A stretch of 64,000 nucleotides of DNA from Platerodrilus igneus (GCA_036346225.1 JARFIW010001363.1:620001-684000), one strand, 5' to 3'; shown: positions 32,856-45,567, counted from the stretch's first letter. Notes: a model not told the origin generated them from the sequence alone. Program-made: numbers and translations.

Positions 32856-35054
32856 GAATGCTGTGAAACCTTTTAAATCACCTGGTCCGTTGATTCCTTC
32901 TGTTAATCGCCTCGGCTGCTCTTCTAGATAACTTCCATTCTCAATCATAAAAATTAAACAACACATTCCTACCACAAACATCAACGTTAACTCTATTTAC
33001 ATCAATATTCAGAATACATTAAATTTTCAAATTAAATTTGAACATAAAATTCAGTTTTAAAAAGAATTTCCGGATTAATTTTATTATCATTTTACTGTGC
33101 ATCCAAAATTAAAGTCCTTGTTGGATGCCTACTAATTAATATAACAATATAAGCAGACCGGAGTCTGAGTATAAAGGAGCATCTACCACCCCTTTACGTT
33201 AATTAACCAGGTTTGTCTAATTGAGCTCAAAGACCTACCCAAAGTTTCATCCTATTCCCGAACATCAAAACAAAATACCCTTTTACTTAAACAAGCAAAT
33301 TTCATCTTAAAATTAAATTTTATGGTTAGAAAAATTCCACTAATGTCCATTTAAAGTAAATCAATTATAAAGTCATTCAATACACACAAAAATGTCAAAC
33401 AAAATAGTACAATTTACCTGAAGGTTATTGTCCTCGTAGCTTCAGTGTAATCGTCCCTTTTGTAAATCACACCATTCCAACCGGATTCTATTTACAGCTT
33501 CAAGTTGTCAACGCTTTAAAAATGTTCTCCATCACCATTAATTTAAAGTTGTTTCTAGGCTTTTCCGGAACTCATCTGTGTATATCTGCCTCTGGTTCAG
33601 TGGATGCAGACACATTTACGAACCATTTAGTCATTAACACCCCGCAAAATAGCAAAGAAATTCATACTTCCTTTACCAATATTACCAATATACGCCAAAA
33701 CTGCCTACTTTTGGGTATACATTTGTCGTTGTAAATTTTACTAATTGGTACCGTGATAATAAACTTTATTACCTTGTATCTAAGTGCACTGAAGTACATT
33801 CATGTTAGCACGTAAAATAACCAACTATTTTGAGTCACTAAAATATACTAGCACACTTTAAATTATTTAATCAAACTAAAATGCACTGTTTAATATCAAG
33901 TCGCGGATGCACGAGCTTTTAACGCATCGAATCGTCGAAAGTCTAAGAGTCTAAGAGAGAAACACATATTCCCGCCTGTATATATAGCGAATAGCCGACA
34001 CGTCGCTTTGTTCCCTAAAACGGGTAATTCCAACGAATTCCTCATTCTACGTTCCCAGTCTGTAGCCTGCACGTCGATTTTTATGAATTTAGTACTCACC
34101 CATTGAGATCTCAGAAAATTTCAACACGGCCCGCAAAGTTGTCCGAGAAAACTAATTACTTTTATACAGAAATTGTTGTTCTACCTCTGATATATGCATC
34201 TTATTTTTAACCAATCGCAACCCCTTGACGTTGCTTAAATCCCGCCCTTTTACAATATGTGTCTTTGCTTGACGCATTTCTCTTTCCTTTTCTAACCTGT
34301 TCGTATTGGTGCAAATTTATATTCTTTATTATCGATTATATTTTAGTCCACGCGGACTGTTATCTGGGTTTAATAAACCCGTATCGCACAATCTCGTGAA
34401 TACTAAGTCCCGGTTTCTCCAAGATTCTTTGAAACATTAATTATTTGCCAAATTTACGCAGAATGAGCTTTTTAAAAATACGCAGGTGTTCTGTATTTCC
34501 TGCTAAAGCATCTGATCGTTTCCAATATCCTTAGAATCAACATGTTTATCCAAACAAATTAACTTGAAATTGCCTTTTAAAACACGCAGGGTGTTCAAAC
34601 GTAACATTTTAAATAACCTTCCTACGATTTGACTATTATTGGGTTTTCACAAGCTTTTATGCTTATTATATGTTATTAACGGTATAATTAACTACAATTA
34701 AAATTGATTTCAATACTTTTAATTTATTATATAATAAAACTTAAATATTAATTATTATATGTACACTTTGTTTTACTACCGGTTACTTAAAATAGGGTTA
34801 ATTAATATAAACTTTGCACGTAATTTCCATTTGTTTAGGAGTAATTAAATTATCCACTGCGCTTTTCAATACTGCTTCTTTTGATGTAAAGCGTCTTATA
34901 GATAATTTAAATTTCTTATTTTACTGAAACGACCGAGTTTATTTATGCTTCAAGGTTTTAATAAAGCGTATTATTTAATGAAATTCCTTATACACGGTAA
35001 TTAAAATTATTTGATTTGATTATTTAATTTTCTACCCTGGTCTAAATATGAGTA
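32856..35054 (-). repeat. 3' LTR of X2
   Basis: Long terminal repeat matching 38136-40329. Its start on the minus strand is set by the adjacent PPT (AGGGGGAAAA then TACTCATATTTAG), its end by CACAGCATTC next to TATATATA. Confidence 0.9.
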
Positions 35055-35065
35055 TTTTCCCCCTA
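35055..35065 (-). other. Polypurine tract of X2
   Basis: On the minus strand a purine run AGGGGGAAAA directly precedes the 3' LTR. PPTs prime plus-strand DNA synthesis in LTR retroelements. This fixes the element orientation. Confidence 0.8.
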
Positions 35066-35588
35066 TTTGAATACAAATAATCCCACTTATTTGAATGCAA
35101 ATATCAAATATTTAGACTGCCAAAAATCTTTACAAAATTTTGCCTATCTCTCTATCCTTATCTATCTAACTTACCTACTTTGTCTCCAATCCAAAAAATA
35201 TTTACACCTATCCTATATCCCTATCCTATTCCTAACTCTCACCTACTTCTATAAACTGAAATTATCCCTAACTTCATCCTACTTATCCATCTAATCCTAT
35301 ATACATCCTATATACCTATCCTATTCCTAACTTTTAACTACTCTTCACTATACTTTACTTCCCCCTACCTAATCCTATATGCTTATCTTACTCTTACTCT
35401 ATTCCTAACTCTCCACTATTCTTATATAAAATATCTATACTTAACCTATCTTATTTTCTTCCTACATTTACTCTTTATCCTCATCCTAAACCTATTCCTA
35501 ATTATCTCCCATATGTGTCCTATATCTAGCTTTATTTTCTATAACCACTTACTTCTACTCTTTTATATACACCTATGCTATCCCTATC
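35066..35588 (-). other. Non-coding purine-rich stretch between pol remnant and PPT
   Basis: On the minus strand this is made of AGGATAGG/GGATAGAT-like reiterations and is strongly purine-biased. The bias holds over ~450 bp and no domain is visible. The 75-codon plus-strand frame at 35067-35294 is a by-product of it. Confidence 0.5.
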
Positions 35589-36521
35589 CTATTTAAATCT
35601 AACTCTCTTCTTGACCCTCCAAGTCTTTCGTCTCACCAACCTAATACTCTTCATCCCTATCTCTCCCCCTTCTATATCTATACTTAACATCTCTATTATC
35701 TCACATACAATAAACTTATCATCCCTCTTATACTGACTCTTAAATATCACTTCTTCTTCAGTCCCTACACTTGTCTGTTTCTTATTTATTCTTATTTCCT
35801 TTTCTGCCGACAAACCAAACGATACTACTTTACAATTATCGATTTTTCCCTCTATGGAAAATCCTATGTACCTTCTAGAATTTTTGTGTAATGGAATCCG
35901 CCAGAATGAATTCCTTAAATCTACTTTATTAAAAACAAACTTGCCACTTAACCTCGTCAAAAATAATTCTGACTTCACCTGCTCCCGATATGCTGCTTCT
36001 ACCCCCACTACTTCTGCATGTTTTTGTAATAAAGCTTGAACCTCTACTCTCCTATCCTCTGGACATCTTATCGTGTTGATCTGTTTTACTTCATCATCCT
36101 CTACCTCTATTACATTAATACTAAACCCCGTGTCATCCTCTGTGACTTCATAACTGCCCTTCCATGGCACTACCCTATCCTTAATCCTTACTACCTTCCT
36201 TTCCATATCTATCAAAACCCCTAACTTCATCATACAGTCAACACCTAAAATGCTCTGAAACTTCAGTCCAGGTACAATTACAAACTCCTGTTCACAGCTT
36301 AAACCTCCTATATCTATCCTAAGCACCACAACACTATTTACTACAGCAAACTTCTTTTTATTTGGAGCTACTAAATGGCTACGTTTTATAGGCATAATTC
36401 TATCACAAACCTTATCCCTAATTTTGCTGACGAATTCCTCCGATATTAAACTCGCCTCTGCCCCTGTATCAAGTAATACTTCTACATTATTCTCAAAAAT
36501 TTCTAAATTAATAATTGGCAA
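35589..36521 (-). pseudogene. X2 protease with RT fragment (310 codons)
   Basis: One open frame. Residues ~10-110 are a retropepsin: LLDTGAEASLISEEF holds the catalytic Asp, and ILGVDCMMKLGVLIDM is the second conserved block. After an acidic linker, AYREQVKSEL (the start of RT) jumps straight to FNKVDLRNSFWRIPLHKNSR, which is RT motif A with its first catalytic Asp, then GFSIEGK and VVSFGLS. Normally more than 60 residues of RT fingers separate these parts, and YxDD, RNase H and integrase should follow; all are missing. The last ~80 residues are lysine-rich with no recognised domain. The frame stays open across two internal deletions, so a protease-only product is conceivable. Confidence 0.8.
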
Positions 36522-36625
36522 ACATAATTTTTCCTCAGTTTCTGGCTCTACTTCCTCCTCAATTTTGAAAAATTCACGTGGATGTTCGTATACATTTACA
36601 CAGAAATCTAGTGGTCTGTCGCGTT

Positions 36626-37996
36626 CTAAAAATACTGTCTCATCCTGTTTTCCGTGCTTGGTCCTGGTTGTCCTTCTACAACCTGTGCGTACGTTTTCCT
36701 CGTGTTAATATCCGTGTCCCTATCTCTATTCGGCGTGCTGGTCACAGTCCTGTTTACTTCCGGTAAACTGTTCTGTCTCGTGTAACTAGGTCTTGGCGTC
36801 GGTCCCCTAGTCGCACTATTGCTCCCGTATTCCTGTCCTCGTCGTTCCCAATTCGGTCGAAAATTTCTGTTGTAGTCAGGCCGTCTCGGATAATTCGGTG
36901 TCCTGTTGTCAAACCTAACTGTGTTAACGTTTCGTTCTCGTATCTCTCTTGTCCGTCCAACACATACATCGTCATATCTCTGTAAATACTCTAAAAATGT
37001 CTCCCGTTCTGTGATGTTTTGTAAGGCCACGTGTTGTCTAATTTCCAGTTCAAAATGTCGTGATAGGTACTTGATTATCTGTCTGTCCGTCAATGGTGGA
37101 TTCAGTTGTTTGGCCACACTGTACTTGCGGATGGCATATTGCTCCTAGATCCTGCAAACTCTCCTTAAATTTTCCTGTAATTAAGTCGTCTCGTACCTGG
37201 TCTTGTCTGTGGTCACTCCAGTAGTGTTTTAAAATTTGTTTTCAAAGTCCTGATACGTGTCTATGTCCTGTCCTACTAAATTGTACCATGCTTCCGCGTT
37301 GTCCTTTAATAAAGCCTTTATCGTATTCAGTTTAGTCTGTTCGTCAAATAAATTTCCCACTAGATTTCTTACACTATTAATAAAAATTTGTGGATTTACC
37401 CTGTTATCACCATAAAACTTCATGTGTTGGTCCAATGATACTCCACCTGTATAAAATCTGGGACCTTCCCCGTTAAATTTGATATGTTGTATTTAATACT
37501 ACTAACTTCGCGTTCTACCCTGCCTAACTGATCCCTACATGAGTCCGTTACTTCAGTCATTTTACGTTTATTTCTTCTTCACAGAAAATGCGTACTTCGG
37601 ACCTTAAATGTCCCATTTCCTGTCGAAGACCTGTAATGTCACGCTCATTTTATCTACCCTATTTTCAACTTCCCCATCTTTACAGTAAGACTATTTTTAA
37701 ATTCTACAACTTCTTGATTCGTCTTATCTATTTTCTGACTAATCTCTTCTAACTTCCTGTTCGATTCATCGCTTAGCTGTTCTAATTTTCTGTTGGATTC
37801 TTCCTAGCTCTATTAGATTCATCGTTCATTCTCTCTAACATTCTCAATATCATCTCGTTTCCTTGATCCCTGATTCCGTCCTCGACTGATCTCTACTGCC
37901 TCCTGCTTCTTCCATTTTCGAATTTTTCCCACACAATGCACTATCGTCACTTCCAATTTCCACTCCTTGACTCCTTAACCACTCCTTTCTCTGCAT
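36626..37996 (-). pseudogene. X2 gag, frameshifted
   Basis: The likely start is ATG at 37996 (MQRKEWLRSQGVEIGSDD), about 115 bases after the PBS. A coiled-coil region with repeated DESNRKLEEI-like heptads covers about 37860-37700. A capsid-like segment follows at 37435-37229 (NPQIFINSVRNLVGNLFDEQ, AEAWYNLVGQ), then 37117-36626 with a capsid C-terminal helix block (PPLTDRQIIKYLSRHF) and an arginine/asparagine-rich tail. I see no CCHC knuckle; the basic tail may take over RNA binding, as in some Ty3 elements. Pieces lie in different frames, and some breaks fall at homopolymers and could be assembly errors. Confidence 0.7.
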
Positions 37997-38109
37997 ACGT
38001 TCTAATCACTCTCACACACTCTAAAATACTTTTAAATTTATCCACAAACAGAAACTCTCTCTCAGATCGCCAGTTTTCTGGAATAAAATAACAAAAATTT
38101 TATTTGGAA

Positions 38110-38135
38110 CTCGAGCCTCACTTTTGGGTCGCCAA
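38110..38135 (-). other. Primer-binding-site region of X2
   Basis: Directly after the 5' LTR end (CACAGCATTC) the minus strand reads TTGGCGACCCAAAAGTGAGG then CTCGAG. Retroelement PBSs are complementary to a tRNA 3' end and begin with TGG. The priming tRNA was not identified. Related TTGACGCCCAA...GGGGCTCGA stretches follow the LTRs of X1, X3 and X4. Confidence 0.7.
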
Positions 38136-40327
38136 GAATGCTGTGAAACCTTTTAAATCACCTGGTCCGTTGATTCCTTCTGTTAATCGCCTCGGCTGCT
38201 CTTCTAGATAACTTCCATTCTCAATCATAAAATTAAACAACACATTCCTACCACAAACATCAACGTTAACTCTATTTACATCAATATTCAGAATACATTA
38301 AATTTTCAAATTAAATTTGAACATAAAATTCAGTTTTAAAAGAATTTCCGGATTAATTTTATTATCATTTTACTGTGCATCCAAAATTAAAGTCCTTGTT
38401 GGATGCCTACTAATTAATATAACAATATAAGCAGACCGAGTCTGAGTATAAAGGAGCATCTACCACCCTTTACGTTAATTAACCAGGTTTGTCTAATTGA
38501 GCTCAAAGACCTACCCAAAGTTTCATCCTATTCCCGAACATCAAAACAAAATACCCTTTTACTTAAACAAGCAAATTTCATCTTAAAATTAAATTTTATG
38601 GTTAGAAAAATTCCACTAATGTCCATTTAAAGTAAATCAATTATAAAGTCATTCAATACACACAAAAATGTCAAACAAAATAGTACAATTTACCTGAAGG
38701 TTATTGTCCTCGTAGCTTCAGTGTAATCGTCCCTTTGTAAATCACACCATTCCAACCGGATTCTATTTACAGCTTCAAGTTGTCAACGCTTTAAAAATGT
38801 TCTCCATCACCATTAATTTAAAGTTGTTTCTAGGCTTTTCCGGAACTCATCTGAGTATATCTGCCTCTGGTTCAGTGGATGCAGACACATTTACGAACCA
38901 TTTAGTCATTAACACCCCGCAAAATAGCAAAGAAATTCATACTTCCTTTTACCAATATTACCAATATACGCCAAAACTGCCTACTTTTGGGTATACATTT
39001 GTCGTTGTAAATTTTACTAATTGGTACCGTGATAATAAACTTTTATTACCTTGTATCTAAGTGCACTGAAGTACATTCATGTTAGCACGTAAAATAACCA
39101 ACTATTTTGAGTCACTAAAATATACTAGCACACTTTAAATTATTTAATCAAACTAAAATGCACTGTTTAATATCAAGTCGCGGATGCACGAGCTTTTAAC
39201 GCATCGAATCGTCGAAAGTCTAAGAGTCTAAGAGAGAAACACATATTCCCGCCTGTATATATAGCGAATAGCCGACACGTCGCTTTGTTCCCTAAAACGG
39301 GTAATTCCAACGAATTCCTCATTCTACGTTCCCAGTCTGTAGCCTGCACGTCGATTTTATGAATTTAGTACTCACCCATTGAGATCTCAGAAAATTTCAA
39401 CACGGCCCGCAAAGTTGTCCGAGAAAAACTAATTACTTTTATACAGAAATTGTTGTTCTACCTCTGATATATGCATCCTATTTTTAACCAATCGCAACCC
39501 CTTGACGTTGCTTAAATCCCGCCCTTTTACAATATGTGTCTTTGCTTGACGCATTTTCTCTTTCCTTTTCTAACCTGTTCGTATTGGTGCAAATTTATAT
39601 TCTTTATTATCGATTATATTTTAGTCCACGCGGACTGTTATCTGGGTTTAATAAACCCGTATCGCACATTCTCGTGAATACTAAGTCCCGGTTTCTCCAA
39701 GATTCTTTGAAACATTAATTATTTGCCAAATTTACGCAGAATGAGCTTTTTAAAAATACGCAGGTGTTCTGTATTTCCTGCTAAAGCATCTGATCGTTTC
39801 CAATATCCTTAGAATCAACATGTTTATCCAAACAAATTAACTTGAAATTGACTTTTAAAACACGCAGGGTGTTCAAACGTAACATTTTAAATAACCTTCC
39901 TACGATTTGACTATTATTGGGTTTCAAGCTTTTATGCTTATTATATGTTATTAACGGTTTAATTAACTCCAATTAAAATTGATTTCCATCCTTTTCATTT
40001 TTAGCGAATACAACTTAAATATTAATTATTATATGTACACTTTGTTTTACTACCGGTTACTTAAAATAGGGTTAATTAATATAAACTTTGCACGTAATTT
40101 CCATTTGTTTAGGAATAATTAAATTATCCACTGCGCTTTTCAATACTGCTTCTTTTGATGTAAAGCGTCTTATAGATAATTTAAATTTCTTATTTTTACT
40201 GAAACGACCGAGTTTATTTATGCTTCAAGGTTTTAATAAAGCGTATTATTTAATGAAATTCCTTATACACGGTAATTAAAATTATTTGATTTGATTATTT
40301 AATTTTCTACCCTGGTCTAAATATGAG

Positions 40328-40329
<2 letters not shown>
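38136..40329 (-). repeat. 5' LTR of X2
   Basis: Same sequence as 32856-35054. On the minus strand it carries a TATA box at about 39264-39256 (GCTATATATACAGGCGGG) followed by TCTCTCTTAGACTCTTAGAC. Small plus-strand frames in both LTRs (33522, 38797) are antisense and not genes. Confidence 0.9.

Positions 40330-40377
<48 letters not shown>
40330..40377. repeat. (TA)n array between X2 and M2
   Basis: Pure TA run, with the X2 5' LTR start on its left and the M2 end on its right. Confidence 0.95.
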
Positions 40378-40381
<4 letters not shown>

Positions 40382-40908
40382 GTGCTCAATAAAAAAGTTA
40401 TTTACCAAAGTTTTGTTTTTTAAAGGAAACATCCAGTATTTTATTACAAATTCTGATTGCTCGTATTAAACTAGGGTAACTTTTATCAGGATTACCTATA
40501 CCTAAATCTCATAGTTGTTGAGATATTCAACTTTCTTCAAAATCGCATGATTCATTAAAAATTTTTGTAACATCATGATTTAGATGATGCTGAACATTTA
40601 ACTTTTGTAGGGGAATAGTATAAACTTGAAGTTAATGGAAACATAACACTAGTTATCAAAATAATATACAGGGTGCCCATCGCATCGTTTTCCGTTTATT
40701 GAACAATTATTGCAATTAAGTCACTTATTTGAAATGGAACACTTTGTATATTTTCAAGTGGTAAAATGCAGAATCAAATTCTCCATTAAACAATATTAGG
40801 TTACCCTATACTCATATTCAATCGTTTTTGAGTTATAGGCGAATAATTAAATATTTTATAATAATTAAAATAATGAAAAGTTATCCAAAAAACAACACAT
40901 TAAATAAT

Positions 40909-41940
40909 TTATAAGTAGTGTTCAAAGTGTTTACTGTCGTTCTCAATACATAATTGCATTCGTTGAATAAACGATCTTTGAGCTTCGCGTAAGATTTGGG
41001 AAGTGATTGTTGAAAAAGCATTTCTAATCCTAGCTTTCATGTTGTCTATTGTTGTGGGAGTAGTTGAATAAAGTATGTCTTTAAGATAGCCCCACAGAAA
41101 AAAAACCAAACAAGTTCAATCCGGAGATCTTGCTAGCGATTGTTGCGGTCCGCCTCTTCCAATCCAGCTTTGTGAAAAATTTTGATGAAAAAAATTACGC
41201 TGTGGCTTTAAAGTGCGTGCGGGCCCCATCTAATTGAAACCAGATACGTTCCCTGACGTTCTCAGGAAAATTCTCAAGTAATTCTGGTAATGAGAACCTT
41301 ATAAGACTTAAAAATTTCTCTCCAGTTAAAGTCCCATCAAAGAAGTAAGGACCAATTACATGGGTTCCTACGTATCCTCCCCATATATTCAAAGACCATC
41401 TGTTTTGTCGATTTGTAATAAACACTTGATGAGGATTTTCACTATTATAATAATACAAATTGTGCATGTTAACAAAACCATTGTTATGGAATGTTGCTCC
41501 ATCACTGAACAAAACACAATTCAACAATTTATCATCTTCTCCGATTTGATCTATTACCCATAATCCAAAATCAATTCTGCTTTGAAAATTCCTATCCTAG
41601 CTCTTGGTGAAGCTGAATTTTATAAGGACGAAATTTGTTGGCTTTTAGTATTCTTGAAACACTAGTTTTACTCAATCCGGTTGTTTGCCTAATTTTACGC
41701 AAACTAGTATTAGGATGTTCTACTATAAATTCCAATAACAATAATTGATTTCCTTCACTATTAGTAACATGCTTTACTTATTGAGTTTTTCCATATTTAA
41801 CACTACCAGTACTTCTAGTGTTGCAATAATTTTTCAACGCATTTGATTAGGAAATTTCTGAGTGTAAATTCTTGAAGCTGATAGACAATTTTCTTCAGCT
41901 TTGCCAATTACCAATATCATGTCAATCCTTTTGTTAAGAC
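40909..41940 (-). pseudogene. M2 transposase (DDD, IS630/mariner type), nearly whole but broken
   Basis: From the N-terminus (about 41940): a short frame reading RIDMILVIGKAEEN, then an HTH-like part VEHPNTSLRKIRQTTGLSKT and SVSRILKANKFRPYKIQL. Residues from 41527 down carry LFSDGATF (first catalytic Asp), RWSLNIWGGYVGTHVIGPYF, FDGTLTGEKFL and WFQLDGARTHF (second Asp). After a break comes GWIGRGGP and SPDLN (third Asp), and FFLWGYLKDILYSTTP at 41109-41060. All three catalytic aspartates can be found, but at least four stops or frame changes interrupt the sequence. Confidence 0.85.
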
Positions 41941-42064
41941 TATAGGTTTTTATTTTTCAAATGTTCACCTAACAACAACACAGATACAAAACTGATAAAC
42001 AAAAAAAACAAAAGTTAAACATGGTTGCTGTGGCAACGAAGTCAAATAGTTAATATTATTTGGT

Positions 42065-42622
42065 TGCGACGCGAGTTAAGGATCGTGGCTTGGGAGCGGA
42101 TTTTTAAAAAGACTTCCAGGCTTTTTAACACATTTATTTTATTTTTATACAGAAATTAATGTTGAATTTAGACAATCTTGAAGTTATTACTCTAAGTCCG
42201 AAACTATTAATTAATTGTACAAAGTGAGTTATCTAACGAACTGCAATGCTAAAGCTGAACGATGGATTAACTGCCTGTGAGTGGAGCTCCCGGGCCTTTT
42301 ATAACATCCCTACCCCCTCACAGGTTTGTGGAAACTTGCAGACCTAATCTCTGCTTACACTTGACTCTATTCATGCTACATTGTTGCTATCTTAAAGCTA
42401 TTTATAACTACTTTGTTGCGAGCTTACTTCTGCGTAATCTCGGTATGTGACTGTCTGTGACCACCTGTGACCTGACATCTGCAGTGTCACTTATCCTTGT
42501 GCTACAAAGTAGCGCTTCCGTTCCCATGAACGTTAATAAACTGAAATGAATTGTCCTTCATGACATTGTTGCACATCACTTAGCGCATTTTCTAATATTT
42601 CTAATAACTTCTTAATTATTAG

Positions 42623-42680
<58 letters not shown>

Positions 42681-42715
42681 AATGGGGATTACATAACTCG
42701 CGCCGCCTGTGATTA
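42065..42715 (-). mobile_element. Possible solo LTR or small element inserted in M2
   Basis: On the minus strand it carries GTTATAAAAGGCCCGGGAGC near 42305-42286, a strong TATA context of LTR type, and a GC content above its surroundings. The edges share the inverted word GACGCGAGTTA / TAACTCGCGCC. A (TA)n array (42627-42677) lies within it. No second copy exists in the window to confirm the type. Confidence 0.4.
42627..42677. repeat. (TA)n array
   Basis: Pure TA run inside the insert in M2. It is one of the arrays for which no element terminus could be assigned on either side. Confidence 0.95.
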
Positions 42716-43228
42716 AAGTAAATTACCCAACTTTAGAATTATGTTCCAACATTTTTAATTATTCGCTTATAACTCAGAAACTGTTAAATATGAATATAGG
42801 GTAACCTAATACTGTTAAATAGAGAATTTAATTCTGCATTTTACTACTTGAAAATATACAGAGTGTTCCATTTGAAATTAGCGACTTAATTGCATTAATT
42901 GTTCAATAAACGGAAAACGATGCAATGGGCACCCTGTATAATATTTTGATAACTAGTGTCGTGTTTCCATTCACTACAAGTTTATACTATTCCTCTACAA
43001 AAGTTAAATGTTTAGCATCATCTAAATCATGGTGCTACAAAATTTTTTAATGAAATATGCGATTTTGAAGAAAGTTGAATATCTCAATAACTATGGTTTT
43101 TAGTTATAGGTAATCCTGATAAAAGTTACCCTAGTTTGATATGAGCAATCAGAATTTGTAATAAAATACTAAGTGTTCCGTTTAAAAAAACATAACTTAC
43201 GTAAATAACTTTTTTATTGCGCACTCTG

Positions 43229-43410
43229 TATAATACTAATTAATTTTACGTTGTAGCCATTTTTGAGTATACATAAGATTTATTTGATAGTTTTTTCGCT
43301 AAACGTTACCATTAAGCAGTAGTCGAGCGTTTCGTATACGTTGGGACACCCAGTATATATATATATATATATACATATATATATAGATATATATATATAT
43401 ATATATATAG
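43229..43410. repeat. Spacer and (TA)n arrays between M2 and X3
   Basis: About 120 bp of unassigned sequence with CTGTATAATAC and CCCAGTATATATA words, then an interrupted TA array at 43353-43410. Confidence 0.8.
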
Positions 43411-45567
43411 AATGCTGTGAATCCTCTCATATCTGCAGGAACTGGCCCTTTAAAAAAAAAAAACATTCGAGACCCACAGATTGGGCGTCAAGAATTCTGT
43501 GAAATGTACAAAAAGCTATTAAATTACCTGGTCCGTTGACTTTCTTCTGTTAATCGCCTCTTTACTCTTTTCCGCCTCGGCTGCTCACCTAGTTAAAACT
43601 TTCATCCTCATTAAAAAAAAAACAAATACAACCTACCACAAACATCAACGTTAGCTCTATTTACATCAATATTCATAATACATTAAAATTTCAAAATTAA
43701 ATTTCAGCATAAATTTCAGTATCAGAGAACTTCAAGATTAAATTCATTATCATTTTAATGTGCATCCAGAATTAAAGTCCTTGTAGGATGCCTACTAATT
43801 AATATAACAATATATGCAGACCTGAGTCTGAGTACAAAGGGAGCATCTCCCACCCCTTTACGTTAATTATCCAGGTTCGTCTAATTGAGCTCAAAGACAT
43901 ACCCAAATTTTCATCATAATCCAGAACATAAATACTAAATACTCCTTTCTACTTAAACAAGAAAATTTCACCTTAAAATTAAAAATTTGTTGTTAGTACA
44001 AAATTCACTACTGTCCATTTTAAGTAAATAAATTATAAAGTTATTCAACACACACCAAAACATCAAAAATCGAACAACAAAGCATAAGTTACCTGAAGGT
44101 TAATGCACTCGTGGCTCCAATGTACATCGTCCTCTGTTAATCACACCATTCCAACTGGGTTATGTTTAGGTCCTCGGATTACTGGTCGCCTTTAAAACTT
44201 TCTACACCACCATTCATCTAAAGTTGTTTCAGTGCTTTTCCGGAACTCATCTGTGTATATCTGTATCTTGTTTTGTGGATCTAGTCACGTTTACGAATCA
44301 TTTAATTATTAACACCCCGAAAAATAGCAAAGAAATTCATACTTCTTTCACGCTATACGCCAAAACTGCCTACTTTTGTGTATTCATTTGTCGTTGCAAA
44401 TTTAAATAATTGGTACAGTGATACTAGACTTTATTACCTTGCATCTTCTTTTCTAAGTGCACTAAATTACTTTCATTGTAGCACGTAAAGAACAAACTGT
44501 TTTAAAGTATTAAATAATCCCCAAAATATACGAGCAAACTGTTTAAATTATTGAATTAAAATCGAAAATCTAAGAGAGAGAAACTCATATTAACACGGGT
44601 ATATATAATCGCTAGCCTGTACGTCGCTTTTGTCCTCAAAACGGACAGTTTCTAGAATTTCGCATACTATGTTCCCATCTCGACCGCCCGGCACGCGGTT
44701 CTTATTAAATTTGCACTCGCACCAGCTAAATCTCAGAAATTTTACACACGGCACGCAGCGTCTGAGAATAACTAATTAATTTTTATACAGAAATGTTATT
44801 TTTACCTCTCATGTTTGCCTCTTATTTTCAACCAATCGCAACCCAGTGACGTTGCTCAACCCACGCCTTTTACTATATGTGTCTCTGTCTTGCGCATATT
44901 ATCTGTCTCGATCTACCCTGTTTTGAGTGGTACAAATTGATATTCTTTAGTATCGGTTATTTTCAATCAACGTGGACTGTGAAATAACCCACCTTATTAG
45001 CATTTCTCGTGAATATTAAGCGACGGTTTCTCCAACCTTCTCTGTAACCATTTGTTATCTGCAAAATTTACGCAGAACGAGACTTTTAAAAATACGCAGG
45101 TGTTCAATCGTCCTACTTCTAAATAACACTTTTACGATTTGAATATTATTGGGTTTTTACAAGCTTTTATGCATATTATATGTTACTAATGGTTCAATTA
45201 ACTCCAATTAAAATAATACCCTTTAATTTTTAGTGAATCCTAATTAAATATTTAATTATTATTTGTACATTTTGTTTAATACTCGTTACTCTAACTTGAA
45301 TTAATTAATATAAATTTTGCACGTAATTTCCATTTGTTTCTTTCCTCGGAATAATTAAACTACACGTTGAGCATTTTAATACTGCTTCTTTTTATAGAAA
45401 GCGGCTTGTAAATAATTTAAATCTCTTATTTTTAATGAAACGAATGAATTTTTATGCTCCACGATTTTTTTTAATAAAGCGTATTATCTAATAAAATTTC
45501 TTATACACGGTGATTAAAATTATTTAATGTAATTCATTAATTTTCTACCCTGGTCTAAATATGAGTA
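43411..45567 (-). mobile_element. LTR element X3: LTR plus one PBS cassette
   Basis: On the minus strand the LTR starts TACTCATATTTAGACC at 45567 and ends TTTCACAGAATTC at about 43492. A PBS cassette TTGACGCCCAATCTGTGGGT follows, and the unit ends GGATTCACAGCATTC at 43411, next to (TA)n. TATA and the TTTCTCTCTCTTAGATTTTCG block lie near 44610-44570. No coding sequence. The LTR is clearly diverged from X2. Confidence 0.75.

Larger units (their letters stand above)
32856..40329 (-). mobile_element. LTR retrotransposon X2, both LTRs present, pol internally deleted
   Basis: Minus-strand element. The 5' LTR is 38136-40329 (2194 bp), the PBS region 38110-38135 (TTGGCGACCCAAAAGTGAGG), gag 37996-36626, protease and an RT scrap 36521-35589, the PPT AGGGGGAAAA at 35055-35065, and the 3' LTR 32856-35054 (2199 bp). 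The internal region is only 3.08 kb: most of RT, RNase H and integrase are gone. The LTRs are very similar. Many differences are one-base homopolymer changes, with one more diverged patch near 34700/39960. LTR ends are TACTC...CATTC, not TG...CA. (TA) runs flank both sides, so a target duplication cannot be defined. Confidence 0.88.
40378..43228 (-). mobile_element. Mariner-superfamily transposon M2 with ~0.47-kb TIRs
   Basis: Left arm 40378-40850 and right arm about 42755-43228 are inverted and similar; the outer ends AGGGTGCTCAATAAAAAAGT and its right counterpart CAGAGTGCGCAATAAAAAAG are flanked by TA. Between them lies a decayed transposase (minus strand, 40909-41940) and a foreign insert (about 42065-42715). 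The TIR family differs from M1 and M3, but the transposase type is the same. Confidence 0.85.

Noticed and set aside
33522..33734. Plus-strand frames within the X LTRs (33522-33734, 38797-39060, 44224-44409) with similar predicted products
   Set aside because: They recur because the LTRs recur, and they are antisense to the LTR promoter and gag-pol. Conservation follows the repeat, not a protein.
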